Notes: generated from the sequence alone by a model not told the origin. A stretch of 42,668 nt of DNA from an uncultured Actinomycetes bacterium (GCA_903846075.1 CAIMZW010000090.1:1-42668), one strand, 5' to 3'. Positions 17,726 through 26,501 are shown, numbered from the stretch's first letter. A program made the numbers and translations.

Positions 17726-18088
17726 TTAATTAGACGGCAGAGCTCTTAAATGACCTCTGCGTCCTAGCTCGGGGGCTAGTGGCGCCTTCTCAACGGCACG
17801 TGAGACTCCCGCTTCACGTACAGCATCTGCGATGGCCATCAAATCGTCGTCGGTTGGGCCTGAAGTAACGGAAATTGGATCTTGCTTTATGACGGTCCAA
17901 CCTAAAGGAAGGGTGGTGCGCTCTGCGTGTTCTAGACATAGATCGTAAGCGTGGGGTTCAGCAAATGTGGCAAGCGGGCCGAGAACTGCAGTCGAATCCG
18001 CATAAACATAGGTGAGCGTCTGCTCCGCAATTCGTCTACACCCGGCGCGAGAACATACCCGTCCAGTTCGGGGTTGGGGATTCCTCAT
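17726..18088 (-). CDS. DUF3499 family protein (putative zinc-binding)
   Basis: Conserved actinobacterial protein of unknown function, 120 residues. The N-terminal half has a probable metal site, C12-x4-C17 (VCSRAGCRRIA) and C51-x2-H54 (DLCLEHAERTT), around a short beta region (TLTYVYADSTAVLGPL). The C-terminal third is variable and basic. It lies 49 bases upstream of manB on the same strand, the position it keeps in most actinobacteria. No catalytic motif is visible; a small zinc-ribbon adapter or nucleic-acid-binding protein is possible but unproven. Confidence 0.85.
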   Translation of the reverse strand: MRNPQPRTGRVCSRAGCRRIAEQTLTYVYADSTAVLGPLATFAEPHAYDLCLEHAERTTLPLGWTVIKQDPISVTSGPTDDDLMAIADAVREAGVSRAVEKAPLAPELGRRGHLRALPSN

Positions 18089-18127
18089 ATTGAGAGGTTA
18101 CTGCCTTCCTACGCTAAAACCGTGGAT

Positions 18128-19444
18128 TTAACCGCGTGAGATGACACCAGCATTTACTACTGGCTCCACTGATGTTTCTATGACACTACCTTGAGCGATG
18201 GGTAAGTAGCTAAGACCAAAGTTCTTGACAAGCGGGGATTGAAAAACCATTCCTGCTTGGGTAGTTGTTCCTTGCGAATCCAAGGTAACGCTTTGGATTC
18301 CAGAACTTGGCCTCCAATAACCAATCTGATCGCCAACGATGGTGACACTGCCCTTCTTGCCTTCGACACTCGTCCAGGTAATTTGGACTCGGATTTGCTC
18401 TCCGTTGAAGACAAAGTAAGGGCGAGCCCCACCGAGATTAAAGGTCACTGACGTCAAAGCTGGTGCAGGGCTCTCCCAAGCAAAATCCGTAACATTGCCA
18501 CGCGTATATTGCGAGCGAACCCCAGCCACGATTGGTTGGTCCGAGGTAATCTCGAGTGAAAAAGGCGTGGACTCCATGATGGACTTCAGCGGAATCTGAA
18601 CCACTCGTCCATGAGTCAAGGTAATTTGGTCGAAGCCAAGCGGGGTATAACTTCCTTCTTGTCCGTGAATGGTGACTTTGATCGAGGCATCAAGAGAACC
18701 AGGCGCTAACAATCTCAAACTATGAGTGATGGATGTACCTTTTTCGGTGTTATTAACAATGGCAGGAATAACCACATTGGTCGCTGGGGCGGAGACGGAA
18801 TTAACGTAATCCATTCCTAAATCAGAGAGACCTTTTCGCTCTTGATCAAATAAGAAACTTGTCACTCGGCCTGAATTTGTTAGTACATGTAGTGCTAGAA
18901 GCGGCTCACCTGGGAGTAAAGAATCTAACGAGACTACTTTGTCCGAATTGGCCTTGACCAAAGTATTTGTGAGTACCGGATTTTGGTGAGATCCATATGT
19001 GGCGATTGAAACGTTTGCATCGCTCAATCCGCTATTAACAATATCCAATCGAGATTTACTGGTGATAGTTGCGGATCCACCCACAAACCATTGATCACCG
19101 TCACCCAAAGAGCATTCGGCCAATCCCACCCAATTGCCAGCCATTGAGGATGCCACAACCGATGTGACGGGATTTCCATCAACAAGAAGTGGCTCGCCAG
19201 AGGTATGGAAAACCAAATCATGTTTCTTCACCAATTTGAGCGACTTTGCACCAACCGAACGGATTCCGATTTTCTTGGACGAGAGGATGATTGAAGTTTT
19301 TCCATCAGAAGTAAGACCGGGACAGACCGTCGCTGGAAATTTTTGTGAAATTCTCGCTGACTTAGATACATGTGGTGCGAGGTAAGAAAAAGCCAGCGCG
19401 ACTGAAACCATTACTGGAACCAAGAAATTCTTGTAATTCTTCAT
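18128..19444 (-). CDS. DUF5719 family secreted/anchored protein
   Basis: The 438-residue protein begins with a short positive stretch and one hydrophobic segment (about 8-26, FLVPVMVSVALAFSYLAP), a signal peptide or anchor. The rest is beta-rich and Ser/Thr/Gly/Val-rich, with alternating hydrophobic strands and no catalytic motif, as in DUF5719 proteins found next to large glycosyltransferases in actinobacteria. Its ATG overlaps the stop of the glycosyltransferase gene (ATGA at 19441-19444), so the two are translationally coupled. The product is likely exported and may work with the glycosyltransferase at the envelope. That link is from context only. Confidence 0.75.
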   Translation of the reverse strand: MKNYKNFLVPVMVSVALAFSYLAPHVSKSARISQKFPATVCPGLTSDGKTSIILSSKKIGIRSVGAKSLKLVKKHDLVFHTSGEPLLVDGNPVTSVVASSMAGNWVGLAECSLGDGDQWFVGGSATITSKSRLDIVNSGLSDANVSIATYGSHQNPVLTNTLVKANSDKVVSLDSLLPGEPLLALHVLTNSGRVTSFLFDQERKGLSDLGMDYVNSVSAPATNVVIPAIVNNTEKGTSITHSLRLLAPGSLDASIKVTIHGQEGSYTPLGFDQITLTHGRVVQIPLKSIMESTPFSLEITSDQPIVAGVRSQYTRGNVTDFAWESPAPALTSVTFNLGGARPYFVFNGEQIRVQITWTSVEGKKGSVTIVGDQIGYWRPSSGIQSVTLDSQGTTTQAGMVFQSPLVKNFGLSYLPIAQGSVIETSVEPVVNAGVISRG

Positions 19445-22400
19445 GTGAGCTCCTCGTTCGGAACTTCACGTCGACGCCTTCCAGCCGGCAGCGCAAGAAC
19501 AATCACTATGAGAAGAGAGAGAAGTTGTAGAGATAACCAAGCTCGGTGCGCCGTACCATCAAAAGAGAGCGAAATTGATCCAGCCGAAACCACCGTAAAG
19601 GTGGGCAGACCGCTCAATGAATGGCGTAACGGAATAGGAAGTCCCGCACTAATCAACCGCCATCTTTGATCGTAATTTTCTGCCACCGTAATTGTCCCGG
19701 GGCCTTTGACAACATCATTTGCCGAGATGTCATTTGAGGATAGTCCGGTGCTGGTCCCCTTCGCGCTCGTGAAAATAACCCGAGGTGCCGCACCAACCAC
19801 GTGCCACACAATTCCACCAGCAGTTGAGGAACTGCGAGTAAAACCACCGATTCCATCAACGGTTCTAGCGAAATTCTGGTCAATCGGATTTTCTAAATAA
19901 AGGTAATGAATTCCATACTCACCGAATGTCTTGCTGCTTGTCACACCTGTATCACTTACAAGGTCATTGACCGCATTTTGAATCTCCATCGTGGGGGCGA
20001 TCGAGACATCTGGATCGCCAAGCCCAAGATCAAAACCTCGAGAAACAAAGTAAGAAAGTTGACCGTTCACCCTGCGAAAAATCAAACTCTTTGGCTTTGC
20101 CACGGTATCTGCAAGAGAGGTCACAAAAGCGGGTATTACTTGAGGTTGATCACTTTTCACTAAGGATGCGGCACCTTCATTAATAACCCAGGCGCTCGCT
20201 CCTACAACAGAAACGAGGCTAATTGTCGCCACAAAAATCGTTGCTACATGTCCGAGTCCGAACTTGGAACTTCGCAGATTTGGGAGTAACTCGTGGGCTG
20301 AGCGAGCAATCGGAATCAAGCCGCACAATTGAACAAAAATAAGAATAGAACCGGTCCAAATATTGCTCGTTCCCGAATGACCACTTAGATGAATCGACGC
20401 TAATACAATCGCGCAACTTAAGAAGAATGCTCCAGTCATTCCCCAGTTTCGATTTTCTCTCTTGAGCAAGGTCAAGAAAAGTAAAAATATTCCTGGCATA
20501 ACCAACCACATTGGCATCGCGGTTAAACCGCCCGGGTTGAGAAGGAGAACGCTCCATCTAGTTCCAGAATCAACTAACAGTCCAGGCTCAAGGAATAACT
20601 GTGAAGGATGAAAGAGCAAGTTAATACTCCATGGAACGTTGCATAACCAAGGAATCGTTAATAAGGCAATCCAGCGTTTTATGCTTGCGCCATTTTCACC
20701 AACGAGGGCAGAGAACTTACTCGCTGATTCAGCACCTGAACGGCTCTCCCAGACAAGACGTCCGATGTGCACGAGTGCAAATCCACTCCAACCAAGCAAA
20801 AAGAGCGGAGTAAAAGCCGAGATAGCGCAGGCTAGTAGCGCCAAAGGATAGATCCGGCGCCAGGAAACGCTGCCAAGAGATTTTGCGGGCGGAAGCAAAG
20901 AGAGAAAAGTTGGCGCCAGTATGGCCAAAATAATTGTGCCTAATCGACCTTGATTTATGGAAGCCCATAAGGTCGGCGAGAGGGCATAGATAGTTCCAGC
21001 GGCAATGGCCAAAGGACGCGAAACACCAAATCTTTTAATTGCTCGATAACAGGTGAAAAAAGCCAAAGGAGGTGCGATCCAAAAAAGTAGGCCGATAAAG
21101 AAAGAGAGATTGGCCCAAGTGATGATCGAGGCAATACCAAGGTAAGCCAGCCAGCTTGGTGAGGGCACGCTGGAACCCAAACCGACTAAGTGCCAGGGAC
21201 TGGCATAGCTTTTTAGCGCATCCATTGCTCCGGACGGCGAAACCGGTAACGCACCACCAGAGAGAACCCCGATTCGGTGACGCGAGGCGATAGACGTCAA
21301 AATTGTAAAGAAAGCAAGTGCAATAAATACCGGATGAGAACGCAATCGAGAAAAAAGTGTTGCACTTGAATTCGATGGCGAGAGTGAAAGGTCGATTTGA
21401 TCGAAATTTTCATCAAGTTCGCCAATATTTGAGTAGCCAGAAATTTGAGGGAATTCATCCTCTGAAGAATCGGAGAGTCGTCCTACCAAAATAGTGGAAA
21501 CTAATCGCTCTCTTGTGTGACGAAATTGCAATATGCGTGACGGGATAAACCGTCTCACTACTCCGGCCGGCATTAATCGTCTGTGCCGACGCTCATTTCT
21601 TCCCTGTATCAAATCTGCCGGCTTGATCAGCAAAAGGATGATTGCTCCAAGTTCATCAATTGCATAACCAGGTAACTTCGCAAGCAAATTGACAGAGGCA
21701 CGAATCAGCGAGGAGAAGAGAAGTTGAATACTTACCCACGGCAATAACCACCAAGATGAATTAGCCAATAATACGTAAGCGGCATTGCGACGATCCAGAA
21801 GAAGAGGACGATGTAAAAATGCTTCTGATACGTCAACGCTTCTTCGCTCGCTAGCAGCGGCTTCGGCATGAAAAGCCAGCGCCGATCCCACGGCAATCGC
21901 GGAATAACCTGCCGCGTGAGCTCGCCAGCCCAAATCAACATCATCTCTGAAGAGTTCAAGGTTGGGATCAAAGCCGCCGATATCTTCAAAGACTGATCGA
22001 CGAACCAACATCGCAGCGGTACTAACGGAGAGCACCTCTTGAACTTCATCGTGTTGACCTTGATCGGTTTCGCGCTCTTCTAAGCCGGTCCAGCGCACAC
22101 CATTTGATGCGATGGAAATTCCCACTTCAAGAAGATGGGAGTGGTCATACCAACCGCGAAGTTTTGGCCCGGCAATCGCCACATTTGGTCGGTCATGGAG
22201 ATTTTCTAAAAGTAACGCGAGCGCATCGCTGGAAGGAGCGCAGTCATCATGAATTAGCCACAACCACTCGACTTGAGAATCAAGCGCGCCTTCTGAATGC
22301 TCGGCTCGGTCGACACTGGGTAGATGCTCAAGTGCCTGATCGATTGCCGAACCAAATCCCACATCTCGGCCAGTATCGAGAACCTGAATGCCGGCGTTGG

Positions 22401-22557
22401 CAAGTAATCTTGGCGAGGCATCTTCAGACCCAGTATCGACCGCAATGATCCGATCAACGGGGCGAGTTTGATTAAGCAGAGATGCGATGACATCTGGCAA
22501 CCACGTGGCCCCATCATGGGAAACCACAATCGCGGTAACAAAAAAGCTCTCCCCCAT
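19441..22557 (-). CDS. Large family-2 glycosyltransferase fused to a multi-spanning membrane domain
   Basis: The 1038-residue protein is a fusion. Residues 1-240 form a GT-A family 2 transferase: VVSHDGATWLPDVIASL (11-27), AVDTGSEDAS (39-48), the metal-site HDD at 103-105, and the acceptor/catalytic FRDDVDLGWRAHAAGY (203-218). A first hydrophobic pair lies around 265-315. A cytoplasmic linker follows, then about ten more hydrophobic segments (roughly 415-800) resembling a GT-C-like or polyprenyl-sugar transferase membrane domain. An extracytoplasmic part ends in a last helix near 1010-1030. Such giant proteins stand next to whiB2 and DUF5719 in many actinobacteria and are presumed to act in cell-envelope glycan synthesis. 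Donor and acceptor are unknown. It is followed by DUF5719 with a 4-nt overlap. Confidence 0.85.
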   Translation of the reverse strand: MGESFFVTAIVVSHDGATWLPDVIASLLNQTRPVDRIIAVDTGSEDASPRLLANAGIQVLDTGRDVGFGSAIDQALEHLPSVDRAEHSEGALDSQVEWLWLIHDDCAPSSDALALLLENLHDRPNVAIAGPKLRGWYDHSHLLEVGISIASNGVRWTGLEERETDQGQHDEVQEVLSVSTAAMLVRRSVFEDIGGFDPNLELFRDDVDLGWRAHAAGYSAIAVGSALAFHAEAAASERRSVDVSEAFLHRPLLLDRRNAAYVLLANSSWWLLPWVSIQLLFSSLIRASVNLLAKLPGYAIDELGAIILLLIKPADLIQGRNERRHRRLMPAGVVRRFIPSRILQFRHTRERLVSTILVGRLSDSSEDEFPQISGYSNIGELDENFDQIDLSLSPSNSSATLFSRLRSHPVFIALAFFTILTSIASRHRIGVLSGGALPVSPSGAMDALKSYASPWHLVGLGSSVPSPSWLAYLGIASIITWANLSFFIGLLFWIAPPLAFFTCYRAIKRFGVSRPLAIAAGTIYALSPTLWASINQGRLGTIILAILAPTFLSLLPPAKSLGSVSWRRIYPLALLACAISAFTPLFLLGWSGFALVHIGRLVWESRSGAESASKFSALVGENGASIKRWIALLTIPWLCNVPWSINLLFHPSQLFLEPGLLVDSGTRWSVLLLNPGGLTAMPMWLVMPGIFLLFLTLLKRENRNWGMTGAFFLSCAIVLASIHLSGHSGTSNIWTGSILIFVQLCGLIPIARSAHELLPNLRSSKFGLGHVATIFVATISLVSVVGASAWVINEGAASLVKSDQPQVIPAFVTSLADTVAKPKSLIFRRVNGQLSYFVSRGFDLGLGDPDVSIAPTMEIQNAVNDLVSDTGVTSSKTFGEYGIHYLYLENPIDQNFARTVDGIGGFTRSSSTAGGIVWHVVGAAPRVIFTSAKGTSTGLSSNDISANDVVKGPGTITVAENYDQRWRLISAGLPIPLRHSLSGLPTFTVVSAGSISLSFDGTAHRAWLSLQLLSLLIVIVLALPAGRRRREVPNEELT

Positions 22558-22605
22558 CGGAGTTAACCTACTAGAAGGTAGGCGTAGAAGGGAAAGTGAG
22601 AAAAA

Positions 22606-22881
22606 TTAGGCAGATCGGCGCTTGAGACGGCGACGCTCTCTCTCAGAGAGGCCACCCCAGATTCCAAATCGCTCATCGTGTGCCAAGGCATATTCCAAAC
22701 ATTCGGAACGGACATCGCAGGAAAGGCATACGCGCTTTGCTTCACGGGTTGACCCGCCTTTTTCTGGGAAGAAAGCTTCTGGATCGGTCTGAGCACAAAG
22801 TGCGTGCTCTTGCCAGGAAGGCTCTAGACCACCTACGCCTGGGTGTGTGCTTTCAACTCTCAAGGGGCGAATCTGTGCCAT
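22606..22881 (-). CDS. whiB2: WhiB2/WhmD-type Fe-S regulator
   Basis: WhiB-family regulator of the WhiB2/WhmD (Streptomyces WhiB) subgroup, which with WhiA controls septation and sporulation-type division. The cluster cysteines are at 29, 52, 55 and 61 when counted from the chosen ATG. WQEHALCAQTDPEAFFPEKGGSTREAKRVCLSC is diagnostic, described here only as a region. GIWGG precedes the basic tail RERRRLKRR. The frame opens at a TTG two codons earlier, but the ATG at 22879-22881 has GGAG eight bases upstream and is preferred (91 residues). It sits upstream of the glycosyltransferase gene with 48 bases between them. A promoter is visible at 22966-22994. Confidence 0.95.
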   Translation of the reverse strand: MAQIRPLRVESTHPGVGGLEPSWQEHALCAQTDPEAFFPEKGGSTREAKRVCLSCDVRSECLEYALAHDERFGIWGGLSERERRRLKRRSA

Positions 22882-22965
22882 CGTCAATTCTCCTCTGACC
22901 TCATCTGAGTTACACCTAATGACCGTAATCTCATGTGCGAATTTATCCGTTATTCGCTTGGGTGA

Positions 22966-22994
22966 ATTACACGCTTGTAATGCCTCTTAGTCAA
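22966..22994 (-). promoter_or_regulatory. Probable whiB2 promoter
   Basis: On the reverse strand a -35 hexamer TTGACT (22989-22994) is followed after exactly 17 bases by a -10 hexamer TGTAAT (22966-22971). This is a close match to the primary-sigma consensus. The predicted start of transcription lies near 22959, giving an untranslated leader of about 75-80 bases before the whiB2 ATG. That long leader holds no hairpin I could recognise. It would let whiB2 be expressed separately from the upstream dapC group. Confidence 0.65.
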
Positions 22995-23041
22995 GTCCGA
23001 GATAGAAAAAACCGAGAAAAAATCCGAGATTTAAAGAAGAT

Positions 23042-24013
23042 TTAATAATTGAAAAACGAGAACTCGGCAATAGTGCCTGCTGGAATTTCATAATTATCCG
23101 CAACGAAACAATTAATTAACGTGCAATCTCCATTGACCTTTACCCCGGAACCGATTATGCAACCGGATAGGTAAGAATTCGATTCCACTATCGATCCCGA
23201 ACCGATCACCGTGCCACGATCCAATGTCGCCGATTGCGCGAGCCGAGAATTATCGAGTACCAGAAACTCCCCTTCATGAATCGGGGTCGCCGAAGAATAA
23301 ATGACACCAGTTACTAAATCTTGGGAAGCTTTAAGCAGTGCCTGTGGGGTACCGATATCAAGCCAATATGCTTCATCAACATAGCCCATGACAATGACTC
23401 CTGCCGCTAATAGCTTAGGAAATATCTCCCGCTCGACACTGACAACTTTGCCTTCTGGAATCTCATCAAATATCTCTCGAGAAAATATGTAACAGCCAGC
23501 ATTTATGGTGTTTGTTGGTGGATTTTCCATTTTCTCATTGAAAGCCAGAACTCTTTTATTCTCATCCAATTCAACGGCGCCATAAGCGCGAGCATCGGCA
23601 ACGGAAGTTAAGTAGAGAGTGACCGCAGCTTCAGATTCTTGATGAAAAGTGATTTGCGCTTGCAAGTTATGAGCACTTAAAACATCACCGTTAAAAATAA
23701 CAACTGGGCCGGATCCCGTTAACTGTTTGCTCGCATTTTTTATCGCACCTGCGGTTCCGAGCGCTCGCTCTTCCACCGCATACCGAATAGAAATTCCAAA
23801 TCGTGATCCATCGCCAAAATAAGGCTCGAAAGTTTCGGCGAGAAATGAAGTTGCCAAGACTATTTCCGATATTCCAGCATCTCGAGCTTGAACAATTTGA
23901 TGCTCCAAGAATGGCACCCCGGCGACTGAGAGCATGGGCTTTGGGGTTCGTTTAGTAAGTGGATGCAACCTCGTACCGAATCCGCCCACGAGCAAGATGG
24001 CTGAGTAACCCAT
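23042..24013 (-). CDS. NDP-sugar pyrophosphorylase (probable mannose-1-phosphate guanylyltransferase)
   Basis: Transfers a nucleotide to a sugar-1-phosphate. The N-terminal signature GGFGTRLHPLTKRTPKPM (10-27) is the nucleotide-binding loop, and FNGDVLS near 108-114 holds the metal aspartate. The C-terminal ~80 residues are a short left-handed beta-helix (repeats such as GTVIGSGSIVESNSYLSG). The layout matches actinobacterial ManB/ManC (Rv3264c), which makes GDP-mannose and lies near whiB2 there too. A glucose-1-phosphate enzyme cannot be excluded. Its ATG follows the dapC stop with no gap (TAAATG), so translation is probably coupled. Confidence 0.85.
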   Translation of the reverse strand: MGYSAILLVGGFGTRLHPLTKRTPKPMLSVAGVPFLEHQIVQARDAGISEIVLATSFLAETFEPYFGDGSRFGISIRYAVEERALGTAGAIKNASKQLTGSGPVVIFNGDVLSAHNLQAQITFHQESEAAVTLYLTSVADARAYGAVELDENKRVLAFNEKMENPPTNTINAGCYIFSREIFDEIPEGKVVSVEREIFPKLLAAGVIVMGYVDEAYWLDIGTPQALLKASQDLVTGVIYSSATPIHEGEFLVLDNSRLAQSATLDRGTVIGSGSIVESNSYLSGCIIGSGVKVNGDCTLINCFVADNYEIPAGTIAEFSFFNY

Positions 24014-25078
24014 TTACTTAGTTGGCTGCAATCGAGAAGAAACCTCATCGATTTTCGAATCAGTCACAGTTAGGGCGATTCGTACAAATTGCTCTCCCGC
24101 AGGACCATAAAAGTGGCCGGGAGTGACCAAAATTCCGCGCTCGGCCAACCAGTCAACACTCTCCCAATCGCTCTCGCCTCGGCTTGCCCATAAGTAAAGC
24201 CCAGCGTCTGAAAACTCGATTTGAAAACCCAAAGATTCTAGGACCGGGCGAAGTTTTTCTCTCCGAGCTCGATATTTGCCAGCTTGGATGAGGACATGAT
24301 CTTCATTTGCCAGCGCCGCCACCATCGCCTTTTGAACTGGAAGTGCCACCATGAGTCCAGCGTGTTTTCTAATCTCGCGAATCTTGGCAATCAGTGCGGG
24401 ATCGCCAACAATGAAGGCAGCTCGATATCCAGCCAAGTTCGACCTTTTAGAAAGCGAGTGGACGGCCAAAAGATTTCGATTGTCACCGTTGGCGATTTTC
24501 AGAAGTGAAGTTGGAACCTGGGAGTCAGGAAAACTTATATAACACTCATCACTTGCCACAACCGTGTTAGTTCGTCTGGAGTATTCGAGCACCGCTTCTA
24601 ACTCGGCAATCGAATGAACTCTGCCAGATGGATTCGATGGCGAATTAATCCATGCCAGATCGGCATCCGGCCAAGATTGTGGATCAATATCAACCGCAAT
24701 GTTTTCCGCCCCAGCAAGAATGCCACCGACCAAATAGGTGGGGTAGGCAATCTGCGGATAGAGAACCCGCTTTGCTTCAAGAAAAGTAGGCAGCCAGGCA
24801 ACCAACTCTTTTGAGCCAATAGTGGGTAGGACATCAAAATCGCCTGAAGCGCCTAAATAATTCGTGGCCCAATCTCGCATCGCTTGTCTAAGTTCGACAG
24901 TACCAATGGTGACGGGATAACTAGGGGAATCAGCGGAATCGGCGAGCGCTTGTTGAATAAACCCCGGCGTTGGATCAACTGGGGTTCCTTGCGAAAGATC
25001 AATAATCCCATCGGGATGCGCTCGCGCTTTATCTCCATACGGCGCGAGTAAATCCCAAGGAAAGTCTGGAAGTTTGAT
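24014..25078 (-). CDS. dapC: N-succinyldiaminopimelate aminotransferase DapC with a non-canonical ATC start
   Basis: PLP-dependent aminotransferase of lysine/diaminopimelate synthesis. Canonical starts allow only a 288-codon frame from ATG 24880, but the same frame upstream is open and encodes 66 more residues of ideal DapC N-terminus: KLPDFPWDLLAPYGDKARA, then IIDLSQGTPVDPTPGF, then SPSYPVTIGTVELRQAM. This includes the substrate/PLP-binding GTP region, so the protein must begin upstream. There is no ATG, GTG or TTG between the ferredoxin stop (25081-25083) and 24880. The codon at the expected start is ATC (25076-25078), with a weak GAG 5 nt upstream. With that start the protein has 354 residues, Lys211 (SLSKRSNLAG) is the Schiff-base lysine, and it lies 2 bases after fdxA. 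ATC could be a rare start, a mutation or a sequence error. Confidence 0.85.
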   Translation of the reverse strand: MKLPDFPWDLLAPYGDKARAHPDGIIDLSQGTPVDPTPGFIQQALADSADSPSYPVTIGTVELRQAMRDWATNYLGASGDFDVLPTIGSKELVAWLPTFLEAKRVLYPQIAYPTYLVGGILAGAENIAVDIDPQSWPDADLAWINSPSNPSGRVHSIAELEAVLEYSRRTNTVVASDECYISFPDSQVPTSLLKIANGDNRNLLAVHSLSKRSNLAGYRAAFIVGDPALIAKIREIRKHAGLMVALPVQKAMVAALANEDHVLIQAGKYRARREKLRPVLESLGFQIEFSDAGLYLWASRGESDWESVDWLAERGILVTPGHFYGPAGEQFVRIALTVTDSKIDEVSSRLQPTK

Positions 25079-25080
25079 GT

Positions 25081-25404
25081 TTACTCGTTGGCTTGAGGGG
25101 GCAGAGCTGAAATCTTCTCGTGGTCGGTGCCCGTGGAACCAACTTTGCTTGCTCCTCCTGGAGAACCAATCTCTACGAAGAACTCGCTATTCACCGGACC
25201 ATATTCTTTCCATTGCGAAGGAACATCATCTTCGTAATAAATAGCCTCGACTGGGCAAACAGGTTCGCAAGCGCCGCAATCCACACACTCATCGGGTTGG
25301 ATGTAAAGCATGCGACTGCCTTCGTAAATACAGTCGACAGGGCACTCCTCAATACAGGACTTGTCCTTTACATCGACACAAGGTTGAGCAATTACGTAAG
25401 TCAC
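25081..25404 (-). CDS. fdxA: 7Fe-8S ferredoxin FdxA/FdxC
   Basis: Small electron carrier of the [3Fe-4S][4Fe-4S] type. Numbered from the chosen GTG (25402-25404; 107 residues), the cysteines fall at 9, 17, 21, 25, 40, 43, 46 and 50. By analogy to Azotobacter ferredoxin I, C9, C17 and C50 bind the 3Fe cluster and C21, C40, C43 and C46 the 4Fe cluster. The frame is open 11 codons further, but that GTG has GGAGG five bases upstream and begins with the family's VTYVI, so it is preferred. The gene directly precedes dapC, as in M. tuberculosis (Rv1177-Rv1178), and is divergent from the GNAT gene. Confidence 0.95.
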   Translation of the reverse strand: MTYVIAQPCVDVKDKSCIEECPVDCIYEGSRMLYIQPDECVDCGACEPVCPVEAIYYEDDVPSQWKEYGPVNSEFFVEIGSPGGASKVGSTGTDHEKISALPPQANE

Positions 25405-25425
25405 GATCTCCTCCAGAATTTCGAC

Positions 25426-25500
25426 TGGTTCAAGCAATGGTTCAGGGTACAGAATAGAACCATAGAGCGGAGCAGGTGCGCCAGAACCAGCCCTGAACCA
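25426..25500. promoter_or_regulatory. Clustered GGTTC/GAACC elements with a perfect 10-bp inverted repeat
   Basis: The 131-base space between fdxA and the divergent GNAT gene contains a perfect inverted repeat, TGGTTCAGGG (25438-25447) and CCCTGAACCA (25491-25500), with a 43-base spacer. The core pentamer occurs again: GGTTC at 25427-25431, and GAACC at 25457-25461 and 25484-25488. Five copies in 75 bases between two divergent start codons look like binding half-sites for a shared regulator, or a DNA loop. I know no matching factor. A long hairpin in RNA is also possible. Confidence 0.45.
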
Positions 25501-25535
25501 GCCGAGAAAATCGACGAGAAAAGAGAAATACCACT

Positions 25536-26501
25536 ATGAGTACTTCCGGGCAGAAGTTGAAAGCGCCTGGAATGGAAGATGTGGGAGCCCGGGTATCTAT
25601 TCGGTTACGAGACCCTGAATATGGTCTGCGAGACGTACTTGGAGTCCTAGAAACTCCCAATACAGTTCGAAGAAAGAATGGCGACCTTTGGAAGTTCACT
25701 TATTCCGACATCGTTGCTTGGCGCATTGTGCCCAAAGTCATATCTCGAGCTGGTACGGGTGCTCCTTTTAGTCTTCGAATAACGGAGTTGGAAGAGGTTG
25801 CCGAGCGAACCTGGCCCGCGGCTCAATTGGTGGATCTCCATGGATGGCGGTTGCGCATTTCTGACGGATTTACCTTTCGCGCAAATTCAATTCGCCCAAC
25901 GACTCGCGCACCATACGGACTCATCGATTGCGATCTAGATACTTTGCTGGAAACTTCTATTCTCAAGTACCGAGAACGCGCACTTACTCCAGCTTTTCAT
26001 CTTGCGTTACCCACGTACCAGAAACTGGCAGAAGTTCTAGAAGAACGAGGATGGCACTGTCCAGTTGAAGCGCACGTAATGGTCGCTGATAGGGATGCAA
26101 TTACTCTGCCTGCAATTCCCACCGACTTCGCCGTGGAAATACTGGAAGAACCAACTCTGGAATGGCTATCCGTGCAAGGTGAAATTCGAGGTCGAGAAGT
26201 CATGGCTGGATACCCGTCTAAATATTTTGCTATTCGAGGTCAGGACTCCAACGAGTGGATTGCTGTTGGACGGATCAGCGAAGCCGATGGCTGGGCATTT
26301 CTCACTCGATTGTTTGTACGGCCAGAATTTAGAGGATTCGGCGTAAGTAAAGTTTTAGTTGCGGCGATGATCCAAGATTGCGCAGTCGATAAAATTGCAC
26401 TTCAAGTGGATATAACAAATTCTGTAGCAATAGGTTTATACAAATCACTCAATTTTCGAGTTCACCATAACTATCGCTACCTAACATTGGCCGGCCAATG
26501 A
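25536..26501 (+). CDS. GNAT family N-acetyltransferase with N-terminal beta domain
   Basis: The 321-residue protein has a small N-terminal beta-barrel-like domain (about 15-70, GARVSIRLRD..GDLWKFTYSDIVAWRIVP). A middle region follows (about 80-195), then a C-terminal GNAT fold. Its acetyl-CoA loop is near 275-285: VRPEFRGFGVSKVLVAAM, an R/QxxGxG/A variant. The arrangement resembles the actinobacterial family that includes the Cg3035-type N-acetylglutamate synthase of Corynebacterium, so arginine synthesis is one option; mycothiol-type acetylation is another, given the context. Its stop overlaps the ATG of the CysS-like gene (ATGA, 26498-26501). It is divergent from fdxA across a repeat-rich region. 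Confidence 0.8.
   Translation: MSTSGQKLKAPGMEDVGARVSIRLRDPEYGLRDVLGVLETPNTVRRKNGDLWKFTYSDIVAWRIVPKVISRAGTGAPFSLRITELEEVAERTWPAAQLVDLHGWRLRISDGFTFRANSIRPTTRAPYGLIDCDLDTLLETSILKYRERALTPAFHLALPTYQKLAEVLEERGWHCPVEAHVMVADRDAITLPAIPTDFAVEILEEPTLEWLSVQGEIRGREVMAGYPSKYFAIRGQDSNEWIAVGRISEADGWAFLTRLFVRPEFRGFGVSKVLVAAMIQDCAVDKIALQVDITNSVAIGLYKSLNFRVHHNYRYLTLAGQ

Noticed and set aside
22967-23041. Possible terminator after the pyrophosphorylase gene
   Set aside because: The reverse strand has runs of T with repeated CTCGG, but these are direct, not inverted, repeats, so no hairpin forms.
24853-25038. Separate 61-codon reverse-strand gene between fdxA and dapC
   Set aside because: Another frame of the same strand encodes the perfect N-terminus of DapC here, so this is a shadow.
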